In this document: piece by piece, positions 9,401-18,060 of the stretch
How positions within the stretch are numbered: the first letter of the stretch is position 1
How the letters are laid out: every line of letters starts with the position of its first letter
Source of the DNA: a delta proteobacterium ML8_F1
GTDB lineage: Bacteria; Bacillota; Clostridia; Peptostreptococcales; Acidaminobacteraceae
NCBI GenBank assembly: GCA_002029975.1
Contig: LQBE01000040.1
Coordinates: forward strand, 73,066 to 133,113
Length of the DNA stretch: 60,048 nt
Direction: 5' to 3'
Translations under genes and position numbers: made by a program
The notes under the pieces: model-generated
Database searches by the model: none
Told to the model about the DNA's origin: nothing
The model's input: only the letters and a program-made list of their open reading frames with translations

Positions 9401-10501
9401 GTGAAAACAAAAACAACGGATTACGTCCTCATTTTCATAGTCTTGATTCTTCTTGCCATCGGGATTACCATGGTGTTCAGTGCCTCCTACTACTATGCCC
9501 TGAGCAAATGGCAGGACAAATTCTATTTTCTCAGAAAAGAAGTCATCTGGGTGAGCCTCGGACTTGCGGGGATGGTTGTAACCAGCTTCATTCCCTACAG
9601 GTTCTACAAGCTTGTTTCCTGGCCTTTGATGATTCTGTCAGTGGCGCTGCTGATTGTCACCCTTCAAGTCGGAGAGGTCTACAATGGGGCCCAGAGGTGG
9701 CTGACTATCGCAGGCCAGCAGTTCATGCCCTCTGAGGTGAGCAAAATTGCCGGAATTATTTTTTTCGCCCAGATGCTCAGCAGCAAGCGGTATGCCATCA
9801 AAAGCTTCATGGACTTGTTCAAGCCCTATCTGCCGGTCCTGGCCGTCCTGGCTTATCTGATTCTCAAACAGCCGGATTATTCCACCACAGGGGTGATTGT
9901 CGTGGTGATGCTTTCCATGATTTTCGTATCCGGTGCCAATATCCTGTATTTCGTCCCCCTGGTGAGTCTTTTTTTGTTCGGGAGCTGGTATTATATTTCA
10001 GATTCAATGTACCGCCTGCAGCGGGTACTGACCTTTCTCGACCCCTTTCAGGACCCCATAGGTGCCGGATGGCAGATTGTCAATTCCCTGTATGCCCTGG
10101 GCACTGGCGGCCTTCTGGGGGTGGGTCTGGGACAAAGTGCCCAGAACAAGCTGTACATTCCGGAGCCGCAGAACGATTTCATTCTGGCCACCTTCGGGGA
10201 GGAATTCGGGTTTATCGGTTTTCTTCTTCTGAGCGGCCTTTTCTGGGGACTGCTCTACCGGGGAATCAGAATTGCCTCCAGGGCACCGGATGCCTTCGGG
10301 GCCCTGCTGGCCTACGGCATTACCTTTTTAGTGGCGGTCCAGACCATTATCAACTTTGGCGTGGCCACCTCCTCTTTGCCGGTGACCGGAATGCCCCTTC
10401 CCTTTATCAGCTTTGGCGGGACTTCCCTGGTCATTCTACTGGGAGCCATGGGAATCCTGGTCAATATCTCAAAGTTCCAGCAAGAAAAGGAGGAAATCTG
10501 A
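9401..10501 (+). CDS. ftsW: Septal peptidoglycan glycosyltransferase FtsW (SEDS family)
   Basis: A 366-residue SEDS protein with about ten membrane helices. Recognised blocks are the first helix plus MVFSAS, the long loop with NGAQRWL and MPSEVSKI, KQPDYSTTGV, then GAGWQIVNS, GVGLGQSAQNKLYIPEPQNDFI-type sequence (given in part), FGEEFGFIG and the final GMPLPFISFGG. FtsW polymerises lipid II at the septum together with the division PBP. The start is GTG 9401, one base after the murD stop, with only a weak ribosome binding site, so it probably relies on coupling with murD. A second SEDS gene (rodA/spoVE) is not in this window. Confidence 0.95.
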   Translation: MKTKTTDYVLIFIVLILLAIGITMVFSASYYYALSKWQDKFYFLRKEVIWVSLGLAGMVVTSFIPYRFYKLVSWPLMILSVALLIVTLQVGEVYNGAQRWLTIAGQQFMPSEVSKIAGIIFFAQMLSSKRYAIKSFMDLFKPYLPVLAVLAYLILKQPDYSTTGVIVVVMLSMIFVSGANILYFVPLVSLFLFGSWYYISDSMYRLQRVLTFLDPFQDPIGAGWQIVNSLYALGTGGLLGVGLGQSAQNKLYIPEPQNDFILATFGEEFGFIGFLLLSGLFWGLLYRGIRIASRAPDAFGALLAYGITFLVAVQTIINFGVATSSLPVTGMPLPFISFGGTSLVILLGAMGILVNISKFQQEKEEI

Positions 10502-10502
10502 T

Positions 10503-11588
10503 ATGCGGATCCTACTCACCGGAGGCGGAACGGGAGGTCATGTCTATCCCGCCCTGGCCATCAAAGAAGCTCTTGAAAGTCTGGACAAGCATTCGGAGTT
10601 TTTATACGTGGGTACCCGGCGGGGAATCGAATCGCGGATTGTCCCCGGAGCGGGGGTTGACTTTGAGACCCTTGAAGTAGAAGGACTCAACAAGAGGATT
10701 TCCATTCAGACCTTCAAAAGCCTTTTCAAGCTCTTGAGGAGCCTCTTCGAGGCCAGACGGATTCTCAGGACATACGACCCGGACATTGTGATTGGAACAG
10801 GGGGGTATGTGAGCTTCCCTGTGGTTTTTGTCGCCGGTCTGATGAAAAAGAGGATTTTTCTCCATGAACAGAACGCTTTTCCCGGTGTGGCAAACCGTTG
10901 GTTGAGCCGTTACGCCGAAAAGCTGTTTCTCAGCTACCCGGAGTCCCAGGCTGCCTTCAGGATTCCCGGGGACAGGATGGCTGTGACGGGCAATCCCGTG
11001 CGCAGAGATTTTGAGTTCCCTGACCGGGAGCGGGAGAAGCTCGAACTGGGTCTGACAGGCAAAAAAGTGATTCTGGCCTTTGGGGGTTCAGGGGGTGCCC
11101 TGGCCATCAATGAGCTGACCCTTTCCCTGGCAGGGGCTCTGGCGGATGAGCAGGATATCAGGCTCATCCTGGGGTCCGGGAAACGCTATTTCGAATCCTT
11201 CTCAGAAAAGGGAAGGGGGCTGGACAATCTGGAAATTCTGGAGTACATTGATTCCATGCCCCGGTACATGGGAGCCTGTGACCTGGTGATTGCCCGCAGC
11301 GGTGCCATCACCCTGGCAGAGATTGCAGCCATGGGACTGCCCTCTGTCCTGGTACCTTCCCCCCATGTGGCCAACGACCACCAGATGAAAAACGCCAGGG
11401 TCTTCGAGTCCGCAGGTGCGGCCTGGGTGGTTGCCGAAAACGAAAAGGGTCTTGAGTCAGTTCCCGGAAGAATCAGGGACCTGATCCACTCCGGGGAAAC
11501 CCTTGAGACCATGGGGGAAAATGCCCGCCATCTCCACCGTCCCAACAGCGCAAAACTTATCGCTGAGGAGATCCTCAGAGAAATATAG
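10503..11588 (+). CDS. murG: UDP-GlcNAc: lipid I N-acetylglucosaminyltransferase
   Basis: A 361-residue GT28 glycosyltransferase that converts lipid I to lipid II at the inner face of the membrane. The glycine loop GGGTGGH is at residues 7-13. GTGGYVSFP, HEQNAFPG, NPVR, FGGSGGA and the C-terminal donor-binding part RSGAITLAEI with LVPSP are all present. ATG 10503 is set by AAAGGAGG at about 10488-10495. The frame is open further upstream inside ftsW (to 10413), but that extension is not MurG-like. It is followed 9 bases later by ftsQ. Confidence 0.97.
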   Translation: MRILLTGGGTGGHVYPALAIKEALESLDKHSEFLYVGTRRGIESRIVPGAGVDFETLEVEGLNKRISIQTFKSLFKLLRSLFEARRILRTYDPDIVIGTGGYVSFPVVFVAGLMKKRIFLHEQNAFPGVANRWLSRYAEKLFLSYPESQAAFRIPGDRMAVTGNPVRRDFEFPDREREKLELGLTGKKVILAFGGSGGALAINELTLSLAGALADEQDIRLILGSGKRYFESFSEKGRGLDNLEILEYIDSMPRYMGACDLVIARSGAITLAEIAAMGLPSVLVPSPHVANDHQMKNARVFESAGAAWVVAENEKGLESVPGRIRDLIHSGETLETMGENARHLHRPNSAKLIAEEILREI

Positions 11589-11597
11589 GGGGATGCC

Positions 11598-12305
11598 ATG
11601 AAAAAATTCCTTGTCCTGATTCTTGGACTCCTGCTCATGGGTTCAGGGGCCTACTTTGTAGTTGAAGGCGATCTCTTTATGCTGAACGAAGTGACCATCG
11701 ATACGGATCTTGGCATCAAAGAGAGCGAAATCCTTGCCTACAGTCAACTGTCAAGGCGGACCAATCTGCTGTTGATGGATGCGGCCGAGTCTTCCAGACA
11801 ACTTTCGACACACCCCTTAATCCGGGAAGCGACCCTGACCAAGGACTACCCCAGGGGCATCCGGGTCTCCTATACCCTCAGAGAGGGTCTGCTGGCGGTT
11901 TTTTACAAGAACAAGTTCATTATTGTGGATGATGAGGCCACGGCGCTGTATGTCAATCAGAATCAAGAGGGGCTTGTGGGACTCTACGGACTTGACATCC
12001 AGGGTTTCAATCTTGGCTACCCCCTCAATGCCAAAGAGGCGGAGCTCCTCAAATCGGCCATCATCCTTGTCAGGATGCTTCAAATCTCGGATTTCCCCTT
12101 TGACCCTTCCCTGCACATTGAAAAGGGGCACCTGTATCTTCAGATCAGCCGGGACTACAAGGTCAATTTCGGCAATGGGGAGAATCCCGAGGAGCGTTTC
12201 AACACCTTCAATACAATCTACCGTGAATTGTCAAAAGACGGGGTGAATCATGGTATAATAGATGTCAGTATCGATGGTGCGCCTGTATTCAGGCCCTTCA
12301 ACTGA
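11598..12305 (+). CDS. ftsQ: Cell division protein FtsQ/DivIB
   Basis: A 235-residue bitopic protein with a short cytoplasmic end and one membrane helix at about residues 4-22. A POTRA-like segment (residues about 26-95: LNEVTIDTDL, TNLLLMD, HPLIREATLTKDYPRGI) is followed by the FtsQ/DivIB domain (REGLLAVFYKN, FIIVDDEATAL). DivIB and FtsL form the periseptal complex that activates FtsW and the PBP. AGGGGGATGCC lies before ATG 11598. It sits after murG, as in Bacillota. Sequence similarity in this family is low, so the call rests on topology, the conserved blocks and position. Confidence 0.88.
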   Translation: MKKFLVLILGLLLMGSGAYFVVEGDLFMLNEVTIDTDLGIKESEILAYSQLSRRTNLLLMDAAESSRQLSTHPLIREATLTKDYPRGIRVSYTLREGLLAVFYKNKFIIVDDEATALYVNQNQEGLVGLYGLDIQGFNLGYPLNAKEAELLKSAIILVRMLQISDFPFDPSLHIEKGHLYLQISRDYKVNFGNGENPEERFNTFNTIYRELSKDGVNHGIIDVSIDGAPVFRPFN

Positions 12306-12315
12306 GGAGAATGCT

Positions 12316-13035
12316 ATGAAGACTAAAAATCAAAACCTGCTGCTGATCGGAACCATCAGTGTCATCCTTGGCATGGTGATTTCCCTGCAGTTCAGGACGG
12401 TGCAGGAGGATTTCCTTGAAGGCTCCAATCCCCTGATCAGGGCCCAGGAACTCAATGCGGCCTACAGTCGGCTGGTGAGCCAGCGGGATGAATTGCTGAC
12501 GGAGATTGCCGCCCTGGAAGCCCAGCTTAAAAGCATCGAAGAAAACGCTTCAAATGAAAGCGTCATTATCAGGAATCTCAATGAGGAACTTCAGCGTTAC
12601 AAACTCATGGGGGGATTTCTGGATGTTGAGGGACCGGGGATACAGATGATTCTGGACAACCCCGTGGACGAGGATATCCTCAAAGAAGACATCAATATCA
12701 TCTATGAATACGATCTGATCAATCTGCTGGTCAATGAACTCAATGCCGCCGGGGCGGAAGCCGTCGAGATCAATGACCAGCGGATCATCGCCACCACGGA
12801 AATCAGAACCGCAGGGAATTCCGTCTCCATCAATCAGCTGCCCCAGTATCCGCCCTTTGTGATCAAGGCCATAGGCAATCCCGACACCCTTGACGGGGCA
12901 GTGAGTCAGATATTCGGCATTGTTTCGACCATGCGGGACCAGGGATACTTCGTAGAAATCAAGAAGGCTGAAAAGATCAGCATCAAAAAATATCAGGGGG
13001 TTATCGGCTTTGATTTCGCTCAACCCGTGAAATAA
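12316..13035 (+). CDS. DUF881 membrane protein, copy 1
   Basis: A 239-residue protein with one N-terminal membrane helix (about residues 9-27). A coiled coil follows (about 45-90, ELNAAYSRLVSQRDELLTEI and on). The C-terminal DUF881 domain contains VEGPGIQMILD, LVNELNAAGAEAVEINDQRI and YPPFVIKAIGNP. The domain is typical of extracytoplasmic proteins next to dcw genes in Bacillota and Actinobacteria; its biochemical role is not established. ATG 12316 follows GAGGAG and is preferred to a start at 12262 inside ftsQ. It is the first of two adjacent paralogues and lies between ftsQ and ftsZ, where ftsA is found in many other bacteria. Confidence 0.9.
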   Translation: MKTKNQNLLLIGTISVILGMVISLQFRTVQEDFLEGSNPLIRAQELNAAYSRLVSQRDELLTEIAALEAQLKSIEENASNESVIIRNLNEELQRYKLMGGFLDVEGPGIQMILDNPVDEDILKEDINIIYEYDLINLLVNELNAAGAEAVEINDQRIIATTEIRTAGNSVSINQLPQYPPFVIKAIGNPDTLDGAVSQIFGIVSTMRDQGYFVEIKKAEKISIKKYQGVIGFDFAQPVK

Positions 13036-13047
13036 TCGAGGGATATT

Positions 13048-13767
13048 ATGAACAGGCTGACGTCTAAATGGGTGTTTTTCATATTGTTTTTCCTCCTTGG
13101 CGGTCTTGTGATGGCCCAGCTGCGGGTGGTCGGCAGGGTGAATTCCTATGTGTCCATCAAGGACATCGAAACCCTTTCGAACCAGATCAACACCCTTGAA
13201 ATAATGAATGCCAACCATCAAACGACGATTCAGAATCTCAGGGAGAAAATTGACGCTTACCTGGAGACCGAGCCCGCCTCAGGGGACCTGGAGACGGTCC
13301 TGAGGAGGGAGGTGGCCCAGTTCAAGATTCTCTCCGGGACTGAGAAGGTCTATGGACCGGGGGTAGTGGTGATTGTTTCCGATGCTGAAAAACCCATTGT
13401 CCTGGGTGACGACCCCAATAATTACATCGTCCATGACCTGGATCTTTTGGAAGTCGTCCACGACCTGAAAAATGCCGGGGCGGAGGCCATTGCCATCAAC
13501 GGGCAGCGGATCATACCCCATCAGACCAGTATCATCTGCAACGGGCCAACAATCAGTATTGACAACGTGGTCTATTCCCAGCCCTATATCATAGAAGCCA
13601 TTGGCGACAGGAAGTTTCTGGAGGCCGCGGCGACCTCCCCCGATTCCTATACCAATTTTCTCAAGCAGTGGGGCCTTTTCACTGAGGTGAATACCAGTGT
13701 CTATCTTGAACTCGAGGCCTACAAGTCCCGGATCAATTACGAATACATGATCAAAAAGGAGGATTAG
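13048..13767 (+). CDS. DUF881 membrane protein, copy 2
   Basis: A 239-residue paralogue of the preceding gene, with the same plan: one membrane helix (about residues 9-25), a short coiled coil (about 40-70) and a DUF881 domain (VYGPGVVVIVSD, LKNAGAEAIAINGQRI, YSQPYIIEAIGD). The shared block G-A-E-A-x-x-I-N-x-Q-R-I in both copies indicates an old tandem duplication, but the rest has diverged widely. It ends one base before the sbp start, so the three genes are probably translated together. A role in division or wall assembly is inferred only from the neighbourhood. Confidence 0.9.
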   Translation: MNRLTSKWVFFILFFLLGGLVMAQLRVVGRVNSYVSIKDIETLSNQINTLEIMNANHQTTIQNLREKIDAYLETEPASGDLETVLRREVAQFKILSGTEKVYGPGVVVIVSDAEKPIVLGDDPNNYIVHDLDLLEVVHDLKNAGAEAIAINGQRIIPHQTSIICNGPTISIDNVVYSQPYIIEAIGDRKFLEAAATSPDSYTNFLKQWGLFTEVNTSVYLELEAYKSRINYEYMIKKED

Positions 13768-13768
13768 G

Positions 13769-14101
13769 ATGTCTATAGCCATTTTTGGAATCCTTCTCGG
13801 TTTGCTGGTGGGGTATTATATCCCCCTGAATCTCAGCGGTGCAACAAGCATTTATCTGTCTGTGGCGATTCTGGCTGCGGTGGATTCCCTGCTGGGCGGT
13901 ATCAGAGCAAATTTTGAAGGCCGGTTTGATTCTCTGGTGTTTGTGAGTGGATTTTTTTTCAATTCCCTGATGGCTTTCATTCTGGCTTATCTCGGCGACC
14001 AACTGGGGGTTCCCCTGTACTACACGGCACTTTTTGTTTTTGGAACCAGACTTTTCAACAACCTGGGATATATCAGACGCTATTTGATCAAACGACTTTA
14101 A
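13769..14101 (+). CDS. sbp: Small basic protein Sbp (DUF1290)
   Basis: A 110-residue membrane protein with about three or four hydrophobic helices and a basic C-terminus (RRYLIKRL). The family blocks GYYIPLNLSG, YLSVAILAAVDSLLGGIRA and FGTRLFNNLGYIRR are clear. Sbp genes lie between ftsQ/DUF881 and ftsA or ftsZ in many Bacillota; the function is unknown. ATG 13769 is one base after the preceding stop, with AAAAGGAGG in the end of that gene as ribosome binding site. Confidence 0.9.
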   Translation: MSIAIFGILLGLLVGYYIPLNLSGATSIYLSVAILAAVDSLLGGIRANFEGRFDSLVFVSGFFFNSLMAFILAYLGDQLGVPLYYTALFVFGTRLFNNLGYIRRYLIKRL

Positions 14102-14109
14102 TTTCCCTG

Positions 14110-14137
14110 TTCAGTTCAAAATACTTTGTGTTATCAT
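14110..14137 (+). promoter_or_regulatory. Possible promoter for ftsZ
   Basis: An extended -10 (TG-T-TATCAT, 14129-14137) lies in the 87-base gap before ftsZ. A poor -35 (TTCAGT, 14110-14115) is 16 bases upstream. Extra ftsZ promoters are common in other bacteria. This one was chosen by eye and is only tentative. Confidence 0.4.
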
Positions 14138-14188
14138 AGGGATGAGATACCAATCCAGAGGGAAACTTCAGATGAAGGAGGAGCCACA

Positions 14189-15334
14189 GTGATAGAATTT
14201 GTCACAGAAGAAAACATATACGCCCAGATCAAAGTCGTGGGCATTGGCGGTGGCGGCAACAATGCGGTCAATCGCATGATTGAAAATGAACTCAAGGGAG
14301 TCAAGTTCATTGCCATCAATACAGATCAGCAGGATCTCAGAAATTCAAAAGCAGAACTCAAGGTTCAAATCGGCCAGAACATTACAAAGGGACTGGGGGC
14401 CGGTTCGAAACCGGAGATTGGCGAGCAGGCCGCCGTGGAATCCCGGGAAAAAATCATGCAGCTGATTGAAGGGGCGGACATGCTCTTTATCACTGCCGGC
14501 ATGGGGGGTGGCACCGGAACCGGTGCGGCGCCCGTTATTGCCGAAGTGGCCAGGGAACTGGGAATTCTGACCGTTGGCGTGGTGACAAAGCCCTTCAGTT
14601 TTGAAGGCAAAAAGAGGATGAGAAACGCTGAAGAGGGGATTGAACGACTCAAGGCCCATGTGGACACTCTGCTGGCCATCCCCAACGACAAGCTGCTGGA
14701 AATTGTGGAAAAGAAAACCTCCATTGTCGAGGCCTTTAAAGTAGCGGATGACGTACTCAGACAGGGTGTTCAGGGAATTTCCGATTTGATTGCCATTGAC
14801 GGGCTGATTAATCTGGACTTTGCCGATATCAGGACCACTATGTTGGGCAGCGGCATCGCCCACATGGGGACCGGCAGGGCCTCCGGGGAGAACCGCGCCG
14901 TTGAAGCCGCCCAGCAGGCCATCCAGTCACCGCTGCTGGAAACCACCATTGACGGGGCCAATGGGGTGCTGATCAATGTCACCGGGGATGAAAACCTCGG
15001 AATCCACGAGGTGCATGAAGCGATTCAGCTGATTACCGATGCGGTGAGTGAGGACGCTGATATCATCTTTGGTGCGGTGATCGATGAGGATTACCAAGAT
15101 GAAATCAAAATCACCGTGATTGCCACCCACTTTGGAAAATCCAGAGTGAAACAAGCCCTTGAAACGGATGATTTCGAGGATACAGAAGCATTCGAAGAGG
15201 AAGATGAAATCGATATTCCGGACATTTTTGGCAAACTCGATGTGGATCTTGATATTGACCTGGATTCATTGACCCGGAATGAGGATGAGGAAGAAGACGG
15301 CAACAACGGCCCTCCATTTCTGATTCGCAGATAA
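14189..15334 (+). CDS. ftsZ: Cell division GTPase FtsZ
   Basis: A 381-residue tubulin homologue that forms the Z-ring. The nucleotide-binding loop is [13 protein letters not shown]-terminal [31 protein letters not shown] and the T7-loop region NLDFADI are present. An acidic linker leads to the C-terminal peptide GPPFLIRR, the site bound by anchors such as SepF. GTG 14189 is the start: AAGGAGGAG (14175-14183) precedes it and the product then begins MIEFVTEEN; the longer frame from ATG 14126 adds an unrelated peptide. No ftsA was found in the window, whereas sepF is present at 22315. Confidence 0.97.
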   Translation: MIEFVTEENIYAQIKVVGIGGGGNNAVNRMIENELKGVKFIAINTDQQDLRNSKAELKVQIGQNITKGLGAGSKPEIGEQAAVESREKIMQLIEGADMLFITAGMGGGTGTGAAPVIAEVARELGILTVGVVTKPFSFEGKKRMRNAEEGIERLKAHVDTLLAIPNDKLLEIVEKKTSIVEAFKVADDVLRQGVQGISDLIAIDGLINLDFADIRTTMLGSGIAHMGTGRASGENRAVEAAQQAIQSPLLETTIDGANGVLINVTGDENLGIHEVHEAIQLITDAVSEDADIIFGAVIDEDYQDEIKITVIATHFGKSRVKQALETDDFEDTEAFEEEDEIDIPDIFGKLDVDLDIDLDSLTRNEDEEEDGNNGPPFLIRR

Positions 15335-15359
15335 GGCCTTCATTGGCCTTAATTTTTTT
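15333..15359 (+). terminator. Rho-independent terminator after ftsZ
   Basis: AAGGCC (15333-15338) pairs with GGCCTT (15345-15350) around TTCATT, followed by AATTTTTTT. The stem begins in the ftsZ stop codon. It marks the likely end of the dcw transcript. Confidence 0.8.
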
Positions 15360-15363
15360 CAAT

Positions 15364-15484
15364 AGCCGGAGGGCCACCGGGTTGTGCCGCTTAATGTGAA
15401 CCGTACGGCAACTGACTTGCCGGCCAGTGAAGGGTCTCGGAGAAAATCCAGGAGCAGAGAGGAGGATGGCGGTTCGGCTTTTTT
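15364..15484 (+). ncRNA. Possible structured RNA or leader between ftsZ and nrdR
   Basis: The 189-base gap between ftsZ and nrdR is long for this window and holds no coding sequence I can support. AGCCG (15364-15368) can pair with CGGCT (15475-15479), and GCCACC (15373-15378) with GGATGGC (15464-15470, one bulged A). The two helices are joined by a symmetric 4x4 internal loop. Inside lies a perfect hairpin, CGGCAA (15406-15411) with TTGCCG (15417-15422). Six T (15479-15484) follow the closing helix directly, as in an intrinsic terminator. This would fit a short untranslated RNA or a terminator-controlled leader of nrdR. No known riboswitch class was recognised, and conservation has not been tested. 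Confidence 0.35.
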
Positions 15485-15523
15485 CAGAGGGTTTGTGGAA
15501 AAAGAAGGTTCCGCCGGATTGAT

Positions 15524-15985
15524 ATGAAATGTCCCTACTGTGGTTTTGTGGAATCCAAGGTCATCGACTCCCGTCCTACGGAGGACGGATATGTCATCAG
15601 AAGAAGGCGTCAGTGCCTCAGCTGCTCCAACCGCTTCACCACCTATGAAAAGGTGGAGGAGGTGCAGTTGATTGTAGTGAAAAAAGATGGAACAAGGGAA
15701 TCCTTCAACCGGGGGAAAATCATCAACGGACTGGTCAGAGCCTGTGAAAAGAGGCCGATTTCCATTGAAGTGATGGAGAATATTGCGGACCGCATTGAGC
15801 AGAAGCTGATCAATTCCATGGAACAGGAGATTCCCTCGGGGGAAATCGGAGAACTGCTCATGGAGGAACTCAAGGCCTTGGACGAGGTGGCTTATGTGCG
15901 CTTTGCTTCGGTTTACAGGCAGTTCAAGGATCTCAATACCTTTGTCAAGGAACTCACAAAAATGCTGGATGAAAAGAAGGATTAA
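15524..15985 (+). CDS. nrdR: Transcriptional repressor NrdR of ribonucleotide reductase genes
   Basis: A 153-residue protein with an N-terminal zinc ribbon (Cys3, Cys6, Cys31, Cys34; MKCPYCG and CLSCSNRF) and an ATP-cone domain (residues about 48-135; [24 protein letters not shown]-like [12 protein letters not shown]). NrdR senses ATP/dATP and represses nrd operons through NrdR boxes. No nrd gene is in the window, so it acts elsewhere. The ribosome binding site before ATG 15524 is weak. The stop is directly followed by the ATG of pgeF. Confidence 0.96.
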   Translation: MKCPYCGFVESKVIDSRPTEDGYVIRRRRQCLSCSNRFTTYEKVEEVQLIVVKKDGTRESFNRGKIINGLVRACEKRPISIEVMENIADRIEQKLINSMEQEIPSGEIGELLMEELKALDEVAYVRFASVYRQFKDLNTFVKELTKMLDEKKD

Positions 15986-16765
15986 ATGGAAATTACAACA
16001 ATTGCTGGCATCAGGATACTGCAGTTCCATGAGATAAACACCTTGCACGGCTTCACTGCCAGAAGCGGAGGAGTGAGTGAAGGGGGTTATGCAAGCTTGA
16101 ATTTCGGCCGCCATTCCGGGGATGATGCCTCAAGGGTGGAAAAAAATTTCGAGCGGCTTTTCCATGGACTGGGGATTGATGCCTCAAGGGTGGCCATGAC
16201 CTCCCAGAGTCATTCCAATCACATCAGGCGGATCGACGGTCAAGGTCACGGAGGGGTCCACGAGGACACCGACGGGCTGATGACCAATGTGCCGGGGATG
16301 GTCCTTGTCACCTTTTACGCCGACTGCACCCCCCTGTATTTCTATGACCCGAAGCACCGGGTAGTGGCCATGGCCCATGCCGGCTGGCGGGGAACCCTCA
16401 ACGGGATTGCCAGGGACATGGTCAGAGGGCTCCACAGGGAATACGGTGTCAGGGCCGGGGACCTCGTGGTCGGGATCGGCCCGAATCTTTCGAAGGAGCG
16501 CTTTGAGGTCGGCCCTGATTTTCCAGAAGACTTGGTTCCAGAGGAGGATTTCTCCCGATACCTGGACAGGTCCCCGGGTCGAATAACCTTTGATATGGCC
16601 GGGTGCAACAGCTTTCAGCTGCAGGAGATGGGTGTCTTGCAAGAAAACATTCATTTGAGCAACCTGTGTACCTATGATGAAAAGGACCTGTTTTTTTCCT
16701 ATCGGCGCCAGGGAAGGGCCTCGGGAAGAATGGCCGGCTTTATTGGCCTGGGTGAAAAAATATGA
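15986..16765 (+). CDS. pgeF: Peptidoglycan editing factor PgeF (laccase-domain, DUF152)
   Basis: A 259-residue member of the YfiH/YlmD family. The metal-site residues sit in the usual places: His76 (QSHSN), Cys114 (ADCTPL) and His131 (AHAGWRGT). The N-terminus has HGFTARSGGVSEG. Family members remove wrongly incorporated L-Ser from UDP-MurNAc in place of L-Ala, so a wall-precursor proofreading role fits the division-cluster setting. Purine nucleosidase and laccase-like activities have also been reported for relatives. It starts immediately after nrdR and shares ATGA with the next gene. Confidence 0.92.
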   Translation: MEITTIAGIRILQFHEINTLHGFTARSGGVSEGGYASLNFGRHSGDDASRVEKNFERLFHGLGIDASRVAMTSQSHSNHIRRIDGQGHGGVHEDTDGLMTNVPGMVLVTFYADCTPLYFYDPKHRVVAMAHAGWRGTLNGIARDMVRGLHREYGVRAGDLVVGIGPNLSKERFEVGPDFPEDLVPEEDFSRYLDRSPGRITFDMAGCNSFQLQEMGVLQENIHLSNLCTYDEKDLFFSYRRQGRASGRMAGFIGLGEKI

Positions 16766-18060
16766 AAAAATTCCTCATCAGGGGCGTTAAACCGGGAACC
16801 ATAGCTGAAGAGGCGGGCATCGCTCCCGGAGATTATCTGATAAGCATCAACTCAGAGCCCCTCAAGGACATCATAGACTATCTCTATCTCACCTCCGACG
16901 AGTTCATCGAGGTGCTGATTGAAACGGCGGCGGGAGAAGAAATCCTTTATGAAATTGAAAAGGATCCGGATGAGGACCTGGGACTTGAATTCGAGAGTCC
17001 TCTTCTCGACGATGTCAAGAGCTGTTCGAACCAGTGTGTCTTTTGCTTTATCGACCAACTGCCCCAAGGCATGCGCAAGAGTCTCTACTTCAAGGACGAT
17101 GATTCAAGATTGTCCTTCATGCAGGGGAATTTTGTCACTCTGACGAATCTGAGCGATGAAAAAATCCGCCGGATTGTCAGATACCGGATCAGTCCCATCA
17201 ATGTATCGGTCCACACCACGGATCCTGAGCTTAGGAAAAGGCTTCTCAGAAATCCAAAGGCCGGCAGGATTATGGAACAGCTTGGAATCCTGGCAGCGGG
17301 AGGCATCACTGTCAATGCACAAATCGTGCTGATGCCCGGCATCAATGACGCAAAGGCCCTTGACAACACCTTGAGGGATTTGAGTGCGCTGTATCCCCGG
17401 CTGAATTCCGTGGCCATTGTACCCATCGGATTGACGCGTTTCAGGGAAGGGCTGGCCCCCTTGGCTGTTTTTGACCCGGAAGGGGCGGCCGGGGTCATTG
17501 CCCAGGTTCACGCCCATCAGGAGAGGTTTCTTCAGTCTATGGGGACGCGGTTTGCCTTCCTAGCCGATGAATTTTATCTCAAGGCGGGACAGGGGATGCC
17601 TCCCTATGCCGCCTATGAAGGCTTCGGCCAGCTGGAGGACGGCATCGGCATGATTCGCAAATTCGGTGACGAAGTGCTCAAGGGGCACCGGAGGATGGTC
17701 TTGAAGGGCCGCTTCACCCTCATCACCGGGACCCTGGCGGAAGCTTTCATGATAGGGCTGGCCAAAGAACTGATGGACCATCATCCGCAGCTTCTGCTCA
17801 GGGTCCGGCCAATCACCAATGAAGTGTTCGGTCCCGACATCACCGTAAGCGGTCTGGTCTGCGGGCGGGATATCCTGATTCAGGCAGGTGACATTTCTGA
17901 CAGTGACGCCCTGCTGGTGCCGGACAATATGCTTAAAGCCGACGACGATTTGTTTTTAGATGATATTTCACTGGATCAACTGAGCCTTCAATTGGGGAAA
18001 CCGGTAAAAAGGATTCCGGTTCAAGGTAAAGATTTTCTTGAATTCTTAAGGAGTGACTGA
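16762..18060 (+). CDS. DUF512 protein with PDZ domain and radical-SAM-type cysteines
   Basis: A 432-residue protein. An N-terminal PDZ-like domain (residues about 5-65; GVKPGTIAEEAGIAPGDYLISIN) precedes a cysteine motif Cys88-x3-Cys92-x2-Cys95 (CSNQCVFCFIDQ) of the kind that binds a 4Fe-4S cluster in radical SAM enzymes. The C-terminal part is the DUF512 domain. The family is widespread in anaerobes and cyanobacteria and usually lies next to der. The reaction is unknown. ATG 16762 overlaps the pgeF stop. Its 3' end supplies the ribosome binding site for der, so it is probably co-translated with that ribosome-assembly GTPase. Confidence 0.9.
   Translation: MKKFLIRGVKPGTIAEEAGIAPGDYLISINSEPLKDIIDYLYLTSDEFIEVLIETAAGEEILYEIEKDPDEDLGLEFESPLLDDVKSCSNQCVFCFIDQLPQGMRKSLYFKDDDSRLSFMQGNFVTLTNLSDEKIRRIVRYRISPINVSVHTTDPELRKRLLRNPKAGRIMEQLGILAAGGITVNAQIVLMPGINDAKALDNTLRDLSALYPRLNSVAIVPIGLTRFREGLAPLAVFDPEGAAGVIAQVHAHQERFLQSMGTRFAFLADEFYLKAGQGMPPYAAYEGFGQLEDGIGMIRKFGDEVLKGHRRMVLKGRFTLITGTLAEAFMIGLAKELMDHHPQLLLRVRPITNEVFGPDITVSGLVCGRDILIQAGDISDSDALLVPDNMLKADDDLFLDDISLDQLSLQLGKPVKRIPVQGKDFLEFLRSD

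Noticed and set aside
14126-14188. Upstream ATG at 14126 as the ftsZ start
   Set aside because: It lies just ahead of or within the promoter and leader region, has no ribosome binding site, and adds a peptide foreign to FtsZ. GTG 14189 has a strong site.
15385-15470. Possible known riboswitch (c-di-AMP or cobalamin type) before nrdR
   Set aside because: CCGCTTAAT and CCAGGAG resemble short parts of those classes, but the other conserved blocks are missing or in the wrong order. It is kept only as an unclassified structured RNA candidate.
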